Positions 6,407 through 13,639 of a DNA stretch of 22,432 bases are shown here, piece after piece. Position 1 is the stretch's first letter, and every line of letters starts with the position of its first letter. Position numbers and translations under genes: made by a program. Origin of the DNA: Candidatus Sordicultor fermentans (lineage in GTDB: Bacteria > Atribacterota > Atribacteria > Atribacterales > Caldatribacteriaceae); NCBI GenBank assembly GCA_002385475.1, contig DGDO01000104.1, positions 1 through 22,432 of the forward strand, in the 5' to 3' direction. The notes beneath the pieces were generated by a model. It was not told the DNA's origin. It ran no database searches and saw nothing but the letters and a program-made list of their open reading frames with translations.

Positions 6407-7496
6407 AGATTTTCAAGTTTTCTGGAGGAGTGTCAAAAAAGTGGTCAGCGCAGGAAAGAATATACCCTCCTTCATATCCTACACGCTCAAAAAGAGTATA
6501 CACCATGGAGCGAATTTCCTCTTCTGTTCCACTGGTTAAAACGTTAAATTGATCCATTCCCCCGATTAGAGCTAGTCTATCACCAGCTTTAGCCTTGAAT
6601 TCCCAGGGCTCTTGGTTCCCCCCAATACTTTTGGGAGCTAAAGTCTCTGAGACATCTGTACCATTAGCTATGATTAATTCTTCGATTCCCTTTGTTCCTC
6701 CACAGGTATGATAGGTGATTTTAAAATCCAGGGAATGCAGAGCATCGTGGATCTTACGGTCGTAAGGGAGACAAAATTCCTCATGGATTTGTGGAGAAAT
6801 TAAGGTAGAAGAGGCTGAGCCTCCACCGGTTTCTACCAGGTCGAATTTAGCTCCTTTCATAGTTTCAATAAATTGAAGTTTTTTCTCCAGTAAAATTTGT
6901 AGCAGTTCATGCACCCAGCTAGGGTTATCAAAGCACTTAAAAATTAACTCATTAATATCCATAAGACAGGCAGCGTGTTGCCAGCACCCTGCCTGATCTC
7001 CCCAGACAAAACCCCGCAGTATCCCTTGATCTCCAATTTCATCATAGAGCTGATTTACTGGCTGGAGATCCAGGAGAGGAACAGGCATGTATTTGATCAA
7101 ATTGAGGTCTTCTTCCTTTTTTATCATGTATTCAGTAATCCAGGTAGTTTTAAGATTTCCCGCTCTTTTATAGTTAAGAACACCCCGAGGAGTATGAACA
7201 GTATGGTAGAGTAAAAAATCATCCGGGTCTGCTTTAATAACTTTTATTTCTTCTTGCCACTCTGGAGTAGATAAAATATTTTTTTCTAAATCGTGAAGGG
7301 AAAGCTGGGAGAATTGTCCTATATCCATAAAGTATTGAATAGCAGCGTCCATCCCTGTTTTCTCAAAAGCTTCTAAGGCACTTATCCCTCCCATATAAGT
7401 ATCCAGATGATATTTTTGCCACTGATGGACGGTAACCGGTAAACGATCGGGCTTTTCCTTATTTAAAGCTAAAATCATTCTCTCTTTAGAAGTCAT
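6375..7496 (-). CDS. URO-D superfamily protein, paralog 1 (methyltransferase-like, full zinc triad)
   Basis: 373 residues from ATG 7496; an in-frame ATG at 7520 exists, but AGGGGAG sits 5-7 nt before 7496. The opening SKERMILALNKEKPDRLPV and closing TPPENL are typical of the COG0407 uroporphyrinogen decarboxylase / corrinoid methyltransferase superfamily. It keeps H263-x-C265 (YHTCGG) and C349 (LSCADHF), the His-x-Cys...Cys zinc ligands that activate thiols in MtaA/MtbA-type methyltransferases. The N-terminal arginine pair of true HemE (...RQAGR...) is absent and there are no haem genes nearby, so haem synthesis is unlikely. The start overlaps the lacI-type gene by 11 nt and the end overlaps the HEAT gene by 32 nt: a tight operon. 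Demethylation or methyl transfer on an imported compound is an inference; no corrinoid protein gene is seen. Confidence 0.87.
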   Translation of the reverse strand: MTSKERMILALNKEKPDRLPVTVHQWQKYHLDTYMGGISALEAFEKTGMDAAIQYFMDIGQFSQLSLHDLEKNILSTPEWQEEIKVIKADPDDFLLYHTVHTPRGVLNYKRAGNLKTTWITEYMIKKEEDLNLIKYMPVPLLDLQPVNQLYDEIGDQGILRGFVWGDQAGCWQHAACLMDINELIFKCFDNPSWVHELLQILLEKKLQFIETMKGAKFDLVETGGGSASSTLISPQIHEEFCLPYDRKIHDALHSLDFKITYHTCGGTKGIEELIIANGTDVSETLAPKSIGGNQEPWEFKAKAGDRLALIGGMDQFNVLTSGTEEEIRSMVYTLFERVGYEGGYILSCADHFFDTPPENLKIYAQAAKECAY

Positions 7497-8511
7497 TATT
7501 TTCACTCCCCTTACATCCACAGGAACGACGGATGATAGTTTCTACTTTTAAGACTACTTCCCTTTTTTCGCGAATTTCCCTTTTTTCAATCCTTTCTAAA
7601 AGAAATTGAGTAGCTAAACTCCCCATGGTGTAGGCGGGTTGTTTGGCTACAGTGAGAAAAGGGTAAAGAAGAGAGGCAGATTCTAAATCATCAAAAACAA
7701 CTAAAGCTAAATCTTCAGGAATTTTAATTCCCCTTTCTCTTGCTGCTCTAACTATGCCGATAGCTATAAAATTGTTTCCGGCAAATACTGCTTGAGGCAA
7801 CTTTTTCTTTTCACTGAAGAACCGGGTAGCTATTTGATAGCCAAAATCCTCCTTGTAAGAACCCATCATGATCCATTCTGGCTTCACCGGGATTCCTGCT
7901 TCCTGCAAAGCCCTCTGGTATCCGGCTACTCTATCTTTACTGGTAGAGATGGTAACGGGACCGGTAATCATAGCTATTTCTCGAAAACCATGAACTTCTG
8001 TCAAGTGCCGGATTAGCTCATAAGCTGCTTCTTTACTGTCCCCCACTACTGAATCTCCATCAAAATCTTCTATTTTTCTATCTACTAAAACCACAGGAAC
8101 TTCTTTTTCTTTTAAACCTAGCAAGGTATCCCCGTTACTACAACTGGCTACTACCAATCCGTCTACTCTTTTTTTTAGCATTAAGTCTATATATTCTTTC
8201 TCTTTAGCTGGATCTTCATCAGTGTTACAAAAAATAGTATTAAATCCCTGGTCAGAAGCTTTATCTTCTACTCCTCGAGCCAGAGTGGTAAAAAAGGGAT
8301 TGGTCACATCAGAAATAATAAGAGCAATGGTAAAGGTTCGCTTCTTTTTTAAACTCCGCGCCAGGTAGTTGGGAGAATAGTTGAGCTCTTCAGCTATCTC
8401 CAGAATTTTTTTCCTGGTTTCCTCCTTTACTTGACCTTTTTGATTTAGAGCTCTGGACACTGTGGCTGGTGACACTCCAGCCAGCTTAGCTATATCATAT
8501 ATAGTAGCCAT
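7486..8511 (-). CDS. LacI/GalR-family transcriptional regulator
   Basis: 341 residues, standard length. An N-terminal helix-turn-helix (TIYDIAKLAGVSPATVSRAL, 3-22) and hinge helix (YSPNYLARSLKKKRT, 45-59) are followed by a type I periplasmic-binding-protein ligand domain (from about 61: IALIISDVTNPFF) and a C-terminal RRSCGC (328-333), a tail common in RbsR/PurR/CcpA-like members. The family binds CpG-centred palindromes and releases or binds on sugar ligand. The ATG at 8511 has GGGAGG 5 nt upstream. A perfect 17-bp hairpin stands in its leader. It is co-transcribed with URO-D paralog 1 and HEAT; candidate operators (AGCAATCGATTACT and a relative) occur at 18585 and 18686, so it may control ABC system 2 as well as its own operon. 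The ligand is unknown. Confidence 0.95.
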   Translation of the reverse strand: MATIYDIAKLAGVSPATVSRALNQKGQVKEETRKKILEIAEELNYSPNYLARSLKKKRTFTIALIISDVTNPFFTTLARGVEDKASDQGFNTIFCNTDEDPAKEKEYIDLMLKKRVDGLVVASCSNGDTLLGLKEKEVPVVLVDRKIEDFDGDSVVGDSKEAAYELIRHLTEVHGFREIAMITGPVTISTSKDRVAGYQRALQEAGIPVKPEWIMMGSYKEDFGYQIATRFFSEKKKLPQAVFAGNNFIAIGIVRAARERGIKIPEDLALVVFDDLESASLLYPFLTVAKQPAYTMGSLATQFLLERIEKREIREKREVVLKVETIIRRSCGCKGSENNDF

Positions 8512-8526
8512 TCAAGCCTCCCAATT

Positions 8527-8565
8527 AAGACTACTGAGAGAGAAGAAATCTCTCTCAGTAGTCTT
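8527..8565. terminator. Perfect 17-bp stem-loop between URO-D paralog 2 and the LacI gene
   Basis: AAGACTACTGAGAGAGA (8527-8543) and TCTCTCTCAGTAGTCTT (8549-8565) are exact reverse complements around a 5-nt loop. On the minus strand the stem is followed by TTAATT and then the LacI ribosome binding site GGGAGG about 10 nt later; on the plus strand it ends CTTTTG. U-runs are short, so it may be a weak terminator or attenuator closing the AOR-URO-D transcript, or an RNA-stability element in the LacI leader. The rest of the 8512-8672 gap is AT-rich without a clear promoter. Confidence 0.65.
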
Positions 8566-8672
8566 TTGCATTATCTCTTAATTTTAAATCTTGTACCACA
8601 GAAATGCTAAGAGGTTTTTCCCCAACATAATCGCTTTTAACTATTTTACTTTATATATTTTTTCTTTTTTGT

Positions 8673-9803
8673 TCACGCTATAGGCTCTATGGGATACTTT
8701 CCCTTCTCTTTCAAAAGGCTTATTAATCTATCATAAATCAAGGGGTCAACATTACTGGCTACTGAGTGATCTGAAGCGGGCATATACCCTCCTCCTCGAG
8801 CAGTTTGCAATTTATAAAGAGCTTCCTTTTCTATTTCTTCCCAGGTTCCGTAGCCCAGGAGACGAGTGTCAATTCCACCCCAAAAAGAAAGACGATCACC
8901 AAACTCTTTCTTTAGCTCTACCGGGTCCATACCAGCTTTAGCTTCTAATGGGTTATAAGCATCTATTCCTGCCTCTATTAAATTTTCCATTATTTCTAAA
9001 CTTCTGCCACATCCATGATAAACAATTATCAAATCTTTTTCATGTAAAAAATCACAAATTCTCTTTACACAGGGAAAGTAAATATCTTGCCACAGACGAG
9101 GGGAAAAAAACATTCCTTTATCATAAGCTACATCTCCCCAGATAACCATACCTACAGGTTTAGCCAGCTCAATTTGGCGCTCAGCAATTCCCAGCATAAA
9201 GTCAGTACATCTTATGGCAAATTCTTTAACTTTATCAGGAAAAAGAGCTAAATCAAGTAGTAGCCCTTCAGTTCCCCGGATACGCCACATAGTTTCATGA
9301 GGCTCACATATAGAGCCAAAAATGCAGAATTTATTCTTATTATTCTCTATAGCTTCAGCATAACTTTCTATAGTCCCAAAACTATCTCCACAGTTAATAA
9401 TATCACAGCGTTTATCAAAATAGCGACGGTCATCTCGAGGGTCATCAAAGGTAAATTTGGCAAACTCATCAGCGCTTTTCACTTCAAAATCTAAAAACAT
9501 GGGCATCGGAGCAGCAAACATTTTTTTAACAGTGCACCCAAAACCACTTTTAAAAACAACATATTCTGACGTTTCTTCAATAATTTGACAGCTCTCCACT
9601 TTGGGATCCATATTGGGAGAAATAACTTTTACATCTAAATCATAATATTCATAAATATCAGTATCAGGGGGGAGATTAAATTTTTCTCTCCATCTATTTA
9701 AAAATTCGGTCCAGTAAAAATCACCCAGAGGCACTCGATCTGGTTCTCTTCTATCCCGGAGAGCAGTTATTACTCGCTCAATTTTCTTCTCTACTTTTTC
9801 CAC
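8673..9803 (-). CDS. URO-D superfamily protein, paralog 2
   Basis: 376 residues from GTG 9803. A GTG at 9812 is also in frame, but AAAGGAG touches it; the same AAAGGAG is 8 nt from 9803, the better spacing. The opening ERVITALRDRREPDRVPLG and WGDVAYD (Asp in the active-site region) are COG0407-like. The zinc motif is partial: H263-x-C265 (YHGCGR) is present, but the third ligand position, where MtaA-type enzymes and paralog 1 have Cys, reads MPASDHS with no Cys. FWGGIDTRLL and GGGYMPA are shared with paralog 3. True HemE arginines are absent. It lies 13 nt after the aldehyde:ferredoxin oxidoreductase gene and is surely co-transcribed with it. The product may be a decarboxylase, lyase or methyltransferase on a non-porphyrin substrate; I cannot say which. 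Confidence 0.87.
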   Translation of the reverse strand: MEKVEKKIERVITALRDRREPDRVPLGDFYWTEFLNRWREKFNLPPDTDIYEYYDLDVKVISPNMDPKVESCQIIEETSEYVVFKSGFGCTVKKMFAAPMPMFLDFEVKSADEFAKFTFDDPRDDRRYFDKRCDIINCGDSFGTIESYAEAIENNKNKFCIFGSICEPHETMWRIRGTEGLLLDLALFPDKVKEFAIRCTDFMLGIAERQIELAKPVGMVIWGDVAYDKGMFFSPRLWQDIYFPCVKRICDFLHEKDLIIVYHGCGRSLEIMENLIEAGIDAYNPLEAKAGMDPVELKKEFGDRLSFWGGIDTRLLGYGTWEEIEKEALYKLQTARGGGYMPASDHSVASNVDPLIYDRLISLLKEKGKYPIEPIA

Positions 9804-9816
9804 TTTTTTCACTCCT

Positions 9817-11694
9817 TTACAAATAATCGGTAAGAGCTAACTCTTCTAATTTCCCTCTCTCGGGGAATCCATCATCTATATTCCATCCAGCAAAAGAATA
9901 GAAAAGTTCTATAGCTTCTTTCAAATCCCGAGGATTAATGCGCAAACCCCGGCGAGGACCACTCTTTACCGGCTCAAAAAATCTCTCTGGCAACCAATCT
10001 TCCTTTTTTTCTATTCCTTCCTGAAGATTAAACAATCGCTCCAGCTGTATTCTCGTCTCCCCTATTTTCATCAATCGAAAAAGGCTCATTTCCCAGCCGG
10101 TTATAGCCTGTATTAGGGGAGAAATCAAAGAAAAAGGCAAAAATCTACAGGGAGCAAAAGCAAATATACAAAGACCCAGAGCATCCATAAAACTGAAAAC
10201 TTGATTAAGGTAATAAAACATTCGCACTTTTTTGGCTTCCAGGGAAGGAGCAGGTAATCTTTCTAAAAGTCCTAAAGCCTGGATATTATCCAGGAAAAGC
10301 TGAGGAGCATTTTCGTCAAAATCGGTATCGTGTTCTACTACAAAAGTGTCAGGACCAGAGGGTGATATGGCATACCCCAGCCCCAGCATTTGTTTAACCC
10401 TTGGCTCATGGAGAGGTATTTCCTTTCCTTTTACTTCTAAAGCAAAAGGAATAGTTTCCTTCCCCAAAATACTGCTCAAATATTTAACCCCTTTCCCTAC
10501 CTCATTTCCCCAGCCTTTCCCTTTTACCATGTCTTCTAAAAGAGGTAAAATCCCCTCCTTTTTACCAAAACTAATTTCTATCCCTCTCGTCTCCTCTTTA
10601 GAAATTAACCCTTTTTCGAAGCATTCAGCTAAAAAACCAAGGGTTACTCCTGAGGAAGTGGTATCAAAACCATACTTTCGAGAAAATTCATGAAGCTGAA
10701 AAATAAAGTCCGGGTCTATTAAATCCAAAGTAAAACCGAAATCCACTATGCTTTCCATAGAAGGAGCTCCATAATGTCCTTCTATCTTATTATTGCCTAC
10801 CACTTTTTTCTTACACCGAGCAGGGCAAGAGAAGCAAGGAACTGATTCTAAACTCCCCCCTCCTGAAAAACTCCCCACGCTATATATTTCCCCTCCAGGT
10901 AAAAAGCTGGTTTGAGCATTACGAACCGAAAAAAGGCCATCCTGATTAGAGGAAGGCACAGCAGAAGCAATACCTTCTTGAGTAGTTAAAAAGTTGAGAG
11001 GATTGGTCAAAAAGTTATCTTCAAAATAATGGTATATTTCTTCCAGTGTTTTTTCATCTGCTACCGGGACATCTTTAGTTCCCCTCACTGCTATCGCTTT
11101 CAGGTTCTTAGACCCCATTACCGCTCCCATACCCATGCGGTTATTAATAAATATAAGGTCACAAACGATAGAAGCAAATCGCACTAAATTTTCTCCTGCC
11201 GGCCCAATCTGAGCAATGCTAAAGTCTTTGCCCAGTTCTTTTTCCAGAATCTTTTGAACGGTATGAGTATCCTTGCCCCACAGATAGTCTGCTCCTCTCA
11301 GCTCTACCCTGTCATCATCTATTACCAAGAAAGAAGGATACATTGCTCTTCCTTCTATTATTATCATGTCCCAGCCAGCTTTTTTTAAGCGTGGCCCCCA
11401 CCAACCAGGAGTTTGTGATTCCCCGACTCCTCCAGTGAGGGGAGATTTAGATAAAACCATATGCATATCCATCCCTGGAGCTTTCACTCCCGCACCCGGA
11501 CCTAAAGAGAAAACTAACTTATTCTTCTCTCCTAAGGGGTCTATCCCCCTATCCAATTCCTTCAAAAGAAAGTGGAGGGCTACCCCTGCCCCTCCCAGAT
11601 ACTTCTTTAGAATATCATCTGGAATAGCTTCATTTCTAATTTCTCCAGTAGAAAGATTAACTCGTAATAATTTCCCATTAAATCCGTAAAGCAA
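9817..11694 (-). CDS. Aldehyde:ferredoxin oxidoreductase family protein (tungstopterin, [4Fe-4S])
   Basis: 625 residues, normal for AOR. The start is TTG 11694 with GGAGGAGG about 7 nt upstream; the N-terminus (GFNGKLLRVNLSTGEI) is the family opening. The [4Fe-4S] ligands are C287-x2-C290-x3-C294 (CFSCPARC) and a distal C509 (DALGLCIF), the same spacing as in the Pyrococcus furiosus enzyme. Pterin-binding-type segments include RMGMGAVMGSKNLKAIAVRG (187-205 region) and GPAGENLVRFA. Members oxidise aldehydes to carboxylic acids with ferredoxin, or run in reverse, in anaerobes; they are cytoplasmic and need tungsten. The substrate is open: compared with AOR-type sequences this belongs to the broad COG2414 set, which includes many uncharacterised paralogs. 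It is followed at 4-13 nt by URO-D paralog 2 and preceded by ABC system 1. Confidence 0.93.
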   Translation of the reverse strand: MLYGFNGKLLRVNLSTGEIRNEAIPDDILKKYLGGAGVALHFLLKELDRGIDPLGEKNKLVFSLGPGAGVKAPGMDMHMVLSKSPLTGGVGESQTPGWWGPRLKKAGWDMIIIEGRAMYPSFLVIDDDRVELRGADYLWGKDTHTVQKILEKELGKDFSIAQIGPAGENLVRFASIVCDLIFINNRMGMGAVMGSKNLKAIAVRGTKDVPVADEKTLEEIYHYFEDNFLTNPLNFLTTQEGIASAVPSSNQDGLFSVRNAQTSFLPGGEIYSVGSFSGGGSLESVPCFSCPARCKKKVVGNNKIEGHYGAPSMESIVDFGFTLDLIDPDFIFQLHEFSRKYGFDTTSSGVTLGFLAECFEKGLISKEETRGIEISFGKKEGILPLLEDMVKGKGWGNEVGKGVKYLSSILGKETIPFALEVKGKEIPLHEPRVKQMLGLGYAISPSGPDTFVVEHDTDFDENAPQLFLDNIQALGLLERLPAPSLEAKKVRMFYYLNQVFSFMDALGLCIFAFAPCRFLPFSLISPLIQAITGWEMSLFRLMKIGETRIQLERLFNLQEGIEKKEDWLPERFFEPVKSGPRRGLRINPRDLKEAIELFYSFAGWNIDDGFPERGKLEELALTDYL

Positions 11695-11797
11695 GGTTTT
11701 CCTCCTCCCTTATGTATGCGCATAAAATACTTGCAAGCAAATGATGGAACATCCACTCGAGTGTATCTTTATTAAGAAAGCAAATTTAACATTTGAC
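11695..11797 (-). promoter_or_regulatory. Leader of the AOR/URO-D pair with two CpG-centred palindromes
   Basis: This 103-bp gap contains two perfect 10-bp palindromes with a central CG: TATGCGCATA (11715-11724) and CACTCGAGTG (11754-11763). LacI-family operators have that CpG-centred form, so these are operator candidates, although their outer bases differ from those at 18585/18686. A possible minus-strand promoter is TTGCTT (11735-11730) with TACATA 18 bp downstream, which would overlap the first palindrome; this is a weak match. Confidence 0.35.
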
Positions 11798-12535
11798 TCA
11801 GCAAGAAACTAACAAGTCCTCGATCTCTTCAACCGACGTATCCTCTCTCAAAACATTTTCAATTATTTGGCCATGAGACATAACTACAAACCTATCAGCT
11901 AAAGGAAATATACGACCAATGTTATGGTCAATAAAGATGCATGCTATGTCATTTTTCTTTAACTGAGAAATAAAATCTAATACTTGACGGCACCCTTTTA
12001 CTGATAAAGCAGTAGTAGGTTCATCTAAAATTACCAGGGTAGCCTTAAAAAGCATAGCTCGAGCTATGGCTATCCCCTGTCTTTCACCCCCAGAGAGAAA
12101 CCGTACTTCTTGAGTTGGGGAGGAAATGTTTAATCCCAATTCTCTTACTTTTTGACTAGCTACTTCTTCCATTTTTTGGGTATCTAACACTTTGATAAAA
12201 CCAGCAGACCTAACCAATTCTCGACCTAGAAAAATATTTTGAGCGACGTTTCTCTCCCCAACGAGGGAGTAATCTTGGTGCACCGTTTCTATTCCCAAAT
12301 CAATAGCATCTTTAGGAGTTTTAATTTCTATTTCTTCGTCATGGTAAAAAATCCTTCCTTTCGAAGGAGGAAAGACTCCAGATAATATCTTTATCAAAGT
12401 TGATTTTCCCGCCCCATTGCTTCCGATTAACCCTACAACCTCTCCTTTATATATTTCAAAGTTTACTCCCCTCAAAGCATAAGTTCTATCAAACCATTTG
12501 TGGATGTCTTCCATCTTAATCAAAGGGATTTCCAC
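11798..12535 (-). CDS. Sugar-type ABC transporter ATP-binding protein, single nucleotide-binding domain (ABC system 1)
   Basis: 245 residues: one ATPase domain, half the ~500 residues of RbsA/MglA fused ATPases. Walker A GSNGAGKST (38-46), Q-loop Q87 (TVHQDYS), signature LSGGERQG (147-154), Walker B LVILDEP (167-173) and H-loop H204 (FIDHN) are all intact, so it should hydrolyse ATP as a homodimer, as in FrcA-type systems. The start is GTG 12535 with AGGAGG 9-10 nt upstream. It follows the permease gene by 20 nt and ends the SBP -> permease -> ATPase unit. The full signature LSGGERQ contrasts with the degenerate first-domain signatures of the two long ATPases in this window. Confidence 0.93.
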   Translation of the reverse strand: MEIPLIKMEDIHKWFDRTYALRGVNFEIYKGEVVGLIGSNGAGKSTLIKILSGVFPPSKGRIFYHDEEIEIKTPKDAIDLGIETVHQDYSLVGERNVAQNIFLGRELVRSAGFIKVLDTQKMEEVASQKVRELGLNISSPTQEVRFLSGGERQGIAIARAMLFKATLVILDEPTTALSVKGCRQVLDFISQLKKNDIACIFIDHNIGRIFPLADRFVVMSHGQIIENVLREDTSVEEIEDLLVSC

Positions 12536-12555
12536 AAATTCTCACCTCCTGAAAT

Positions 12556-13524
12556 CTACATTTCACCCATCAAAATTCGATCTCTCAAGATTTGTCTACT
12601 CTGGTTTAGCAAAATAGCAACTAACACTAATACTCCGGTGAAAGTTCCTTGCCAGGCCGGGTCAATTGCCATCATAGTAAGTCCGGCCTCGATAATTCCT
12701 AGTAGTAGCGTCCCACCAAGTGCATTCAAGATAGAGCCTCTTCCTCCAGTAAGGCTTACTCCACCTATAACCGCACCAGCAAATGCCATAAATACTGTGC
12801 CATCAGCCAGATTAGAAGTGGCAACTCCCATATACCCGGTGTAAAGCAGTCCGGAAATACCAGCCAGCATTCCAGCTACAACGAAAGCTGAAAAAACTAC
12901 CTTATCCGTATTAATTCCACATCTTCTAGTAGCTTCAATGTTTCCTCCCACTGAATAGAGATTGCTACCCCAAATAGTTTTAGCCAAAACGAACGCCAGC
13001 AAAATAGCAAATCCTAAAAGAATAAAAATAGCTAAATACACGCCAAATACACGCGCTCCGCCCGGAGCGAGATATACAGCTGGTAAACCGAGAACTGAAC
13101 CCCTCCGAACTACCATGGTAAGCCAATCAAACATAATAGAGGTTCCAAGAGTAACCAAAAAAGGGTTTAAACGGATTTTCCCCACTAACAATCCATTAAA
13201 CGCCCCACATAACCCTCCTATAAGGACAACTAAAATAATACCCAAATATCCTGGAAGACCACTTTTAACCGTGATAACTGCTGTAACCATGGCTGAGAAG
13301 CCAGCAATTTCCCCTATGGATAAGTCAAAATTACCACTTAAAAGACAAATAGTTTCGGCAAAAACTAAAAAACCCATCATCGATGAAACATAGAGAATAA
13401 AATGAACATTCTGAAACGTGAGAAATGTACGCGGTTTTATTATTCCAAAGAAAAGAAACACTCCAAGCAATATTACCCAAATCATATTATCAACGAAGAA
13501 CAATTTTAGCTTTTTTGAATTCAT
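12556..13524 (-). CDS. Sugar-type ABC transporter permease, RbsC family (ABC system 1)
   Basis: 322 residues with about eight to ten hydrophobic segments and the family landmarks: SGNFDLSIGEIAGFSAMV near residue 63 (equivalent to the GGIDLSVGS box), LNPFLVTLGT, GGNIEATRRCGIN (coupling loop toward the ATPase) and AGAVIGGVSLTGGRGS. It forms the inner-membrane channel for a sugar or sugar-like ligand delivered by the binding protein. The box reads NFDLS in place of GIDLS, a modest divergence from systems 2 and 3. ATG 13524 is preceded by AAGGAGAA. It lies downstream of the broken binding-protein gene, after an attenuator-like hairpin, and upstream of the short ATPase. Confidence 0.92.
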   Translation of the reverse strand: MNSKKLKLFFVDNMIWVILLGVFLFFGIIKPRTFLTFQNVHFILYVSSMMGFLVFAETICLLSGNFDLSIGEIAGFSAMVTAVITVKSGLPGYLGIILVVLIGGLCGAFNGLLVGKIRLNPFLVTLGTSIMFDWLTMVVRRGSVLGLPAVYLAPGGARVFGVYLAIFILLGFAILLAFVLAKTIWGSNLYSVGGNIEATRRCGINTDKVVFSAFVVAGMLAGISGLLYTGYMGVATSNLADGTVFMAFAGAVIGGVSLTGGRGSILNALGGTLLLGIIEAGLTMMAIDPAWQGTFTGVLVLVAILLNQSRQILRDRILMGEM

Positions 13525-13581
13525 TTCTGTATGTTCTCCTTACTTCTTTTTCTCAGAAAGCACTTCTTTCAAAAAACAGTA

Positions 13582-13627
13582 TTTAAGAGGGATTTGTTTG
13601 AAGTAGTCAAGACAAACCCCTCTTAAA
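13582..13627 (-). terminator. Attenuator-like hairpin after the system 1 binding-protein gene
   Basis: TTTAAGAGGGATTTGT (13582-13597) pairs with ACAAACCCCTCTTAAA (13612-13627) along 16 positions, with one G-U pair. Reading the minus strand, the stem starts 12 nt after the binding-protein stop and is followed by TACTG and a run of six U. Such elements commonly sit between a binding-protein gene and its permease gene, letting only part of transcription through. Confidence 0.65.
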
Positions 13628-13639
13628 CTTACTTCTGAA

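Noticed and set aside
6375..7520. HemE (uroporphyrinogen decarboxylase) as the name for the URO-D paralogs
   Set aside because: The HemE N-terminal arginine motif is missing in all three, there are three diverged copies in transport operons, and no haem genes are nearby.
11366..13393. Long plus-strand open frames (107 to 143 codons) opposite the AOR, ABC ATPase and permease genes
   Set aside because: They lie antisense to well-supported genes with strong family motifs, are Pro/Thr/Lys-biased as expected from the complement of permease codons, and lack ribosome binding sites.
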